Origin: Aphrophora alni
Lineage: Eukaryota; Arthropoda; Insecta; Hemiptera; Aphrophoridae
Length of the DNA stretch: 64,000 nt
Direction of reading: 5' to 3'
Assembly: GCA_963513935.1 (NCBI GenBank)
Contig: OY740770.1
Coordinates: 93,094,511-93,158,510 of the forward strand
The notes below the pieces were generated by a model that did no database searches, was not told the origin of the DNA, and saw only the letters and a list, made by a program, of their open reading frames with translations. A program made the position numbers and the translations under genes. Shown here one piece after another: positions 60,189 to 64,000 of the stretch; position 1 is the stretch's first letter; the number at the start of each line of letters is the position of its first letter.

Positions 60189-61050
60189 TGTAAGCATGGG
60201 ACATCTTCCAACCAAAATAAATAATAAATATTAAGTTTAAATAAAGTACAAGTAATATTAATGTAGTAATAATATTCAGAATAATTATTATATATAAATA
60301 GAAAGTGTAAAGTGTTCTTAAACAATGTCACAGTAAAACATTGAAAGTTTAAATTTCGAAATGTGCGCGCCGATAAAGAATTAACAGACATGAATAAAGG
60401 AAGTTGAACCCTGGAGAAACTTCCCATGAGTCAGCGAGCATTAGCTTTGCCAAGCAAGAATATCCCATGATGCCTTGCGAGAGCGTCTTTCCAACCAAGA
60501 AGAAAGCGTTGCTAAGCCAGTCTTTGTCAGGATCCTGCACGAGATAGTCGTAATAGAAGTTGGCTGGACAGACTCTTTTTCAGTCCAAGATGGAAAATCT
60601 CCGTTAATAATGAAGTTAGAAGGACTCAAAGTTATGGACAATGGTTACTCGTGAGTAAGGTGTAAAATACTTGAGAATATAATTTCAACGATCTAATTGG
60701 GAACATTTTAAGAACTTTGATTTTGAACAATAACTTGTACATGTATATTTTCTATATTTCACATAATTGTATGTTAATGATGTTTTTGTTTGGATAATAA
60801 TGTCTTTGTTTTTGAGTAATATAATAAAGGGAAGGTTTCTTGTTTTAACTATGTCTGGCTAAAATAATTTGTGTTAACCATGTGCCATGCTATGCTAGTA
60901 ACTGTAAGTACGATTTGAGATTGCAATCCTGCCCCTTAGGATAATTAAAATAGTAAATTTAAATGTAGAATTGTAAGAACGCAGACTTACAATTAGGTAA
61001 GTTACTTAAAATTTGATAAAAAGCTCTAAAAGCACTTAATAAACGTTATA
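60189..61050 (+). repeat. 3' LTR
   Basis: 862 bp, apparently identical to 50771-51632. It ends AAACGTTATA, followed by host intron TACACTTAATTT. Identity of the LTRs is the main evidence for a recent insertion. Confidence 0.95.
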
Positions 61051-61176
61051 TACACTTAATTTAAATTTGATTCTATAGTTATTAATCAAACCATTAATAT
61101 AATTATATTTTTTTAATATTTCCTCCTATTTAAGTTTTGTTCTCGTCATATTATAATTTTTTAATTTGTTTTCTAG

Positions 61177-61250
61177 ATAACATGCTTGTTAAAGCAATCA
61201 ATGAATTGATTGCGGTGGTGAAACCATTAAGAGAAGAAGTTAATACACTG
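61177..61250 (+). CDS. Tsp: Thrombospondin, internal exon: first half of coiled coil
   Basis: This 74-nt exon follows TTTGTTTTCTAG, enters in phase 1, and leaves in phase 0 at ACACTG|GTATGT. It encodes (D)NMLVKAINELIAVVKPLREEVNTL, with leucine/isoleucine/valine spacing of a heptad coiled coil (L, I, L, V, L, V, L). In thrombospondins this segment lies after the N-terminal domain and assembles three or five chains. The exon starts only 127 bp after the inserted retrotransposon's end. The ATG at 61137 that opens the frame is intronic. Confidence 0.9.
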
Positions 61251-63620
61251 GTATGTTATTTAAAAAATATATTTTATTTGTTTATTACATATATTTCTTG
61301 GATCTGTCTTATAATTCTACAATTTACTATACAAAATACGTAAAATAAAAAGGGTTTTAAAGAGGTAATTGATCTAAATGATCTAAAATGAAGTAAAAAT
61401 AGTGGAGTAAACAATATGTTTTGAATAGGTTTTTGTTATGTATCAATTACCATATTTAACTTTAATATTTTGTAATTTAAGATCCTTTAATGTTTTGGAG
61501 CTAAGAAAAGCATAATATGATTCTCAAATTTTACTCTGATCAAAAATGTTACAGATGCTTTGAAAAATATGACCACCAAAATTAAAGTTTAGATATTTAT
61601 ATTTTATGAGTCTACCAAATATGATTCCCACACTTCTTTAAAAAATTTGGGATTCTCGCTTTACAGGTTTAATTGCAAAACCCTTTTATAACACACCTCT
61701 TGTTATAAAGGAATTGTTTTTAATGATTTGTACAACTTAAATCCAAATAGCTTTCAGTTTTAAATCATTTCATAATAAAGATAAACCCAAAATAGTCTTA
61801 GAAAAATATATCATAATTTTCTAAACCTTTGAAACACTTTTTTCTCCACCATTACATGAAGTTTTTCTTGTCAATCCTATTATGATGAAAAACTAAATTT
61901 CAGTATATTAAATGTGACTGTATATATTTCCACTGATCCATTCTACACAACACAGAACAACTTAAAGAAAATTTTAATTTTATTGGAGAAGTTTTGAAAA
62001 TACATTAAGTGTTACATGTATGAAAATAATTTTACATATTTTAAATCTTAGTTTTTAAAAATGAGTGAAAAATGGTAAATGTATATAAAATTTAATCGTT
62101 GTTAAGGTGTCTGACTATAAATTGAAAATATATGTTATTTGAACATATATGTAAATTATTCAGATTGTCATGCACTATACTGCAACAACTAAATGTTTTC
62201 ACAACAGGCCTACAGCTTGAATTTGAACTAATCACCTTTATTTAGACACAGACGAGGCTATGAATTTCTAATTCTGAAGCCATCAAACAATACAATTGAA
62301 ATTATATCCCACTAAATAATAATTATACAAAAAGTGACATAATATTTGAAATAATATTTTTGTTCGTTGTATCATCGACTTTTTGTGTAATAAAAGAGCA
62401 TAGTCATGCGATCTACTTTCATTTATTTATTTTTCTATTAAAGATATCCTTTCCCCGGTTGAAAAAAATTATTGATCTAGTACTGGTAAGTATTGATGAT
62501 AAGTGGACATTAGTGGAAAGGTATTGGCTCGGTGAAACTTTTTAATACTAGACAAAACATGTATTAAACCTTGTAAATCCAATTAATTCTTTCAAATTCA
62601 ACAATATTTATTTATTGCTAGTACTGGCCCAGTACTAACAAAAATGTCATATAAGTACAATTGGCTACTTAACATAAACGATATACCATTTTCAATATTA
62701 TTCAATATTATCAATATTAAACAATAATATTTCCAACTTGTCGTGTCAACCAGGCGCCATTTTGGCATTGTTTTGCAAATACTGGCCAAGTACTGGCTCA
62801 ATCAAGTCAGAAATGAAATGGGACCATCTCGGGACCATACCCTTTCAAATGAAACCATCCCCAATGAAATCGCTCGAGCCGTTCCGAAAATATGCGCGAA
62901 CACAAATAAAAAATTTTAAAAATCAGATCGAATACAGAACCTCCTCCTTTTTTGAAGTCGGTAAAAACAACAAAACATTAATCCAAATACAAACGTGACC
63001 TGAAAAACAGCTGATGGGATACTATTGTGAGTTTATTCTTTATTTTAAATAATATGGAAATACAATATCCATTTAAAATGTTTTGATAATAATAAGAAAA
63101 CATAATATAATACTAAATTTAAATTATTTATTTTGTTGGTAGTTGTTTTATAAGGTATGTAATAAGGGTACAAGCATAGTTATAAAATATCCTTTTGGAT
63201 CATAGTGACAGGAGGCTAAACAGCCTTGGACCCCTCTATAACAAACAACAAGCATACAAGCATACAAGCATGGCAGATGGAGTCTATGCCACTTATTAAG
63301 TATAAAATAAATAACTGTATGACCTAAGGGCGAAGATACCTACTTCACTGCAACAAGAACAGATAATTTAATAAAATTAATTAGTGAGACAAATCAATGT
63401 TGAGATATTGGCACAAGCATAGCAAATTTAGGCTAGATTCATTTTTCAATTAACTGCAAAAAAAAAATATTATGTAAACTAGAACCATGTTTCAGGCTTT
63501 CCTACATTACAAGCTTATTTATTACATTAAAGAAATAACCATTATTTTTGTTCGTAAATACTTCAGACATATTAAGTACAAACATATTTAATTGCAAGTG
63601 AATGTGTTCTCTGATTTCAG
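61251..63620. other. Tsp intron sequence
   Basis: AT-rich non-coding DNA. A possible exon at about 62444-62486 was considered and rejected. A patch at 62740-62900 ('tactggccaagtactggctc', 'gggaccatctcgggaccata') is more complex and looks repeat-derived. The intron ends with TCTCTGATTTCAG. Confidence 0.5.
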
Positions 63621-63684
63621 AGAGTAGAGACACACAATCTAAGGGAAATGTTAGAACAATGCGATGTCTGTAGACCAGAACCAG
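63621..63684 (+). CDS. Tsp: Thrombospondin, internal exon: second half of coiled coil with CxxC
   Basis: The 64-nt exon starts in phase 0 after TCTCTGATTTCAG and ends in phase 1 at CCAG|GTGAGG. It encodes RVETHNLREMLEQCDVCRPEP. Joined to the previous exon it continues the heptads and ends in CDVC, the pair of cysteines that cross-links thrombospondin chains after the coiled coil. EGF-like modules should follow, beginning beyond the right edge of the window. The coiled coil leading straight into CxxC, with no von Willebrand C or type-1 modules between, is the pentameric (group B) arrangement known from insects. Confidence 0.92.
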
Positions 63685-64000
63685 GTGAGGGCTACTACTG
63701 AAGAAGCTCCCAAAGCTAAGGCTGGATAAACGTAATTTCTTGCCTTTAATTTTACCTCTAGTTTTTTAGAAACACTACTTTTGATGTAAAATATTTTTAA
63801 TGAAAATACAGTTTGTTTTTTCTAAATCTTTGTGTTACATTTATTGACATCCCCACCCCTTCAGCTTATCCAGCCTTGGTAAAGGGTACCTATTATTATT
63901 AATTAACATATCTATTAAATGGTACAACCTACTTCAGTAGTGGGTAAAACTATTTGCAACAAGAAATAAGGAGAGATTTATTGAAATATAAATATTAGTG
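63685..64000. other. Tsp intron sequence at the right edge
   Basis: The donor GTGAGG at 63685 opens an intron that runs off the window. 'aaagctaaggctggataaac' and 'ttcagcttatccagccttgg', about 140 bp apart, are inverted relatives and may be the ends of a small MITE (about 63712-63880). Confidence 0.5.

Larger units (their letters stand above)
50771..61050 (+). mobile_element. Complete young Ty3/gypsy LTR retrotransposon
   Basis: A 10,280-bp element, in the order 5' LTR, primer site, gag, pol (protease, reverse transcriptase, RNase H, integrase), long non-coding tract, polypurine tract, 3' LTR. This protein order is Ty3/gypsy (Metaviridae). The two 862-bp LTRs look identical by eye, so insertion is recent, and both long frames are intact. 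No envelope-like frame exists. A target duplication is not clear: TTTA precedes the element, and TACA follows (TATA if the LTR end is placed two bases earlier). It lies in sense orientation in a Tsp intron, so its poly(A) signals could in principle shorten some Tsp transcripts. Confidence 0.95.

Noticed and set aside
62444..62486. Possible extra Tsp exon with acceptor-like TATTAAAG and donor CTG|GTAAGT
   Set aside because: Adding ISFPRLKKIIDLVL would interrupt the coiled coil; 61250 and 63621 already join in phase 0 with continuous heptads. The pyrimidine tract is also weak.

Overview
The window reads as AT-rich, intron- and transposon-rich DNA from an arthropod, most likely an insect. It has one multi-exon animal gene with very large introns, many degraded transposons, TA/CA/CT microsatellites and short CCTAA runs like the insect TTAGG telomere unit. 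I tentatively favour a hemipteran but cannot show it.

The only host gene I can support is a thrombospondin (Tsp) on the + strand. Seven internal coding exons lie at 19551-19721, 23193-23276, 43748-43971, 46323-46470, 49605-49634, 61177-61250 and 63621-63684. They join in one reading frame with matching phases and total 795 nt (265 codons). They encode most of the N-terminal laminin-G-like domain, a linker, and the coiled-coil oligomerisation segment ending in a CxxC pair. The signal-peptide exon was not found. The EGF, type-3 and C-terminal exons lie beyond the right edge.

1-19550 is upstream or first-intron DNA with no convincing gene. It holds a fold-back element (2271-3158), a Tc1/mariner fossil (5190-6000), copies of a SINE-like repeat, a 252-bp sequence present twice (10231, 14620), a long CA microsatellite and two hammerhead-like motifs.

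19722-43747 contains the 3.5-kb and 20.5-kb Tsp introns. They carry a 99-bp-arm palindrome (25153-25388) and a second inverted pair (32282-32481), both with hammerhead-like cores typical of Penelope-like elements. They also hold a fossil gypsy pol (29760-30970), a TA-centred repeat complex (33121-33720), a dead Tc1/mariner element with long inverted ends (35297-36826), and a solo-LTR-like insertion in a 93-bp tandem array (37994-39385).

46735-48059 is a mariner-like element with perfect 25-bp ends and a broken transposase, inside a Tsp intron.

50771-61050 is a complete, young 10.28-kb Ty3/gypsy retrotransposon in the next Tsp intron, in sense orientation. Its 862-bp LTRs look identical. Gag and Pol are intact; Pol lies in the -1 frame after a GGGAAAT slippery heptamer. 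Gag has no zinc knuckle and ends in Asn-rich FRG repeats. A 3.1-kb non-coding tract separates pol from the 3' LTR.
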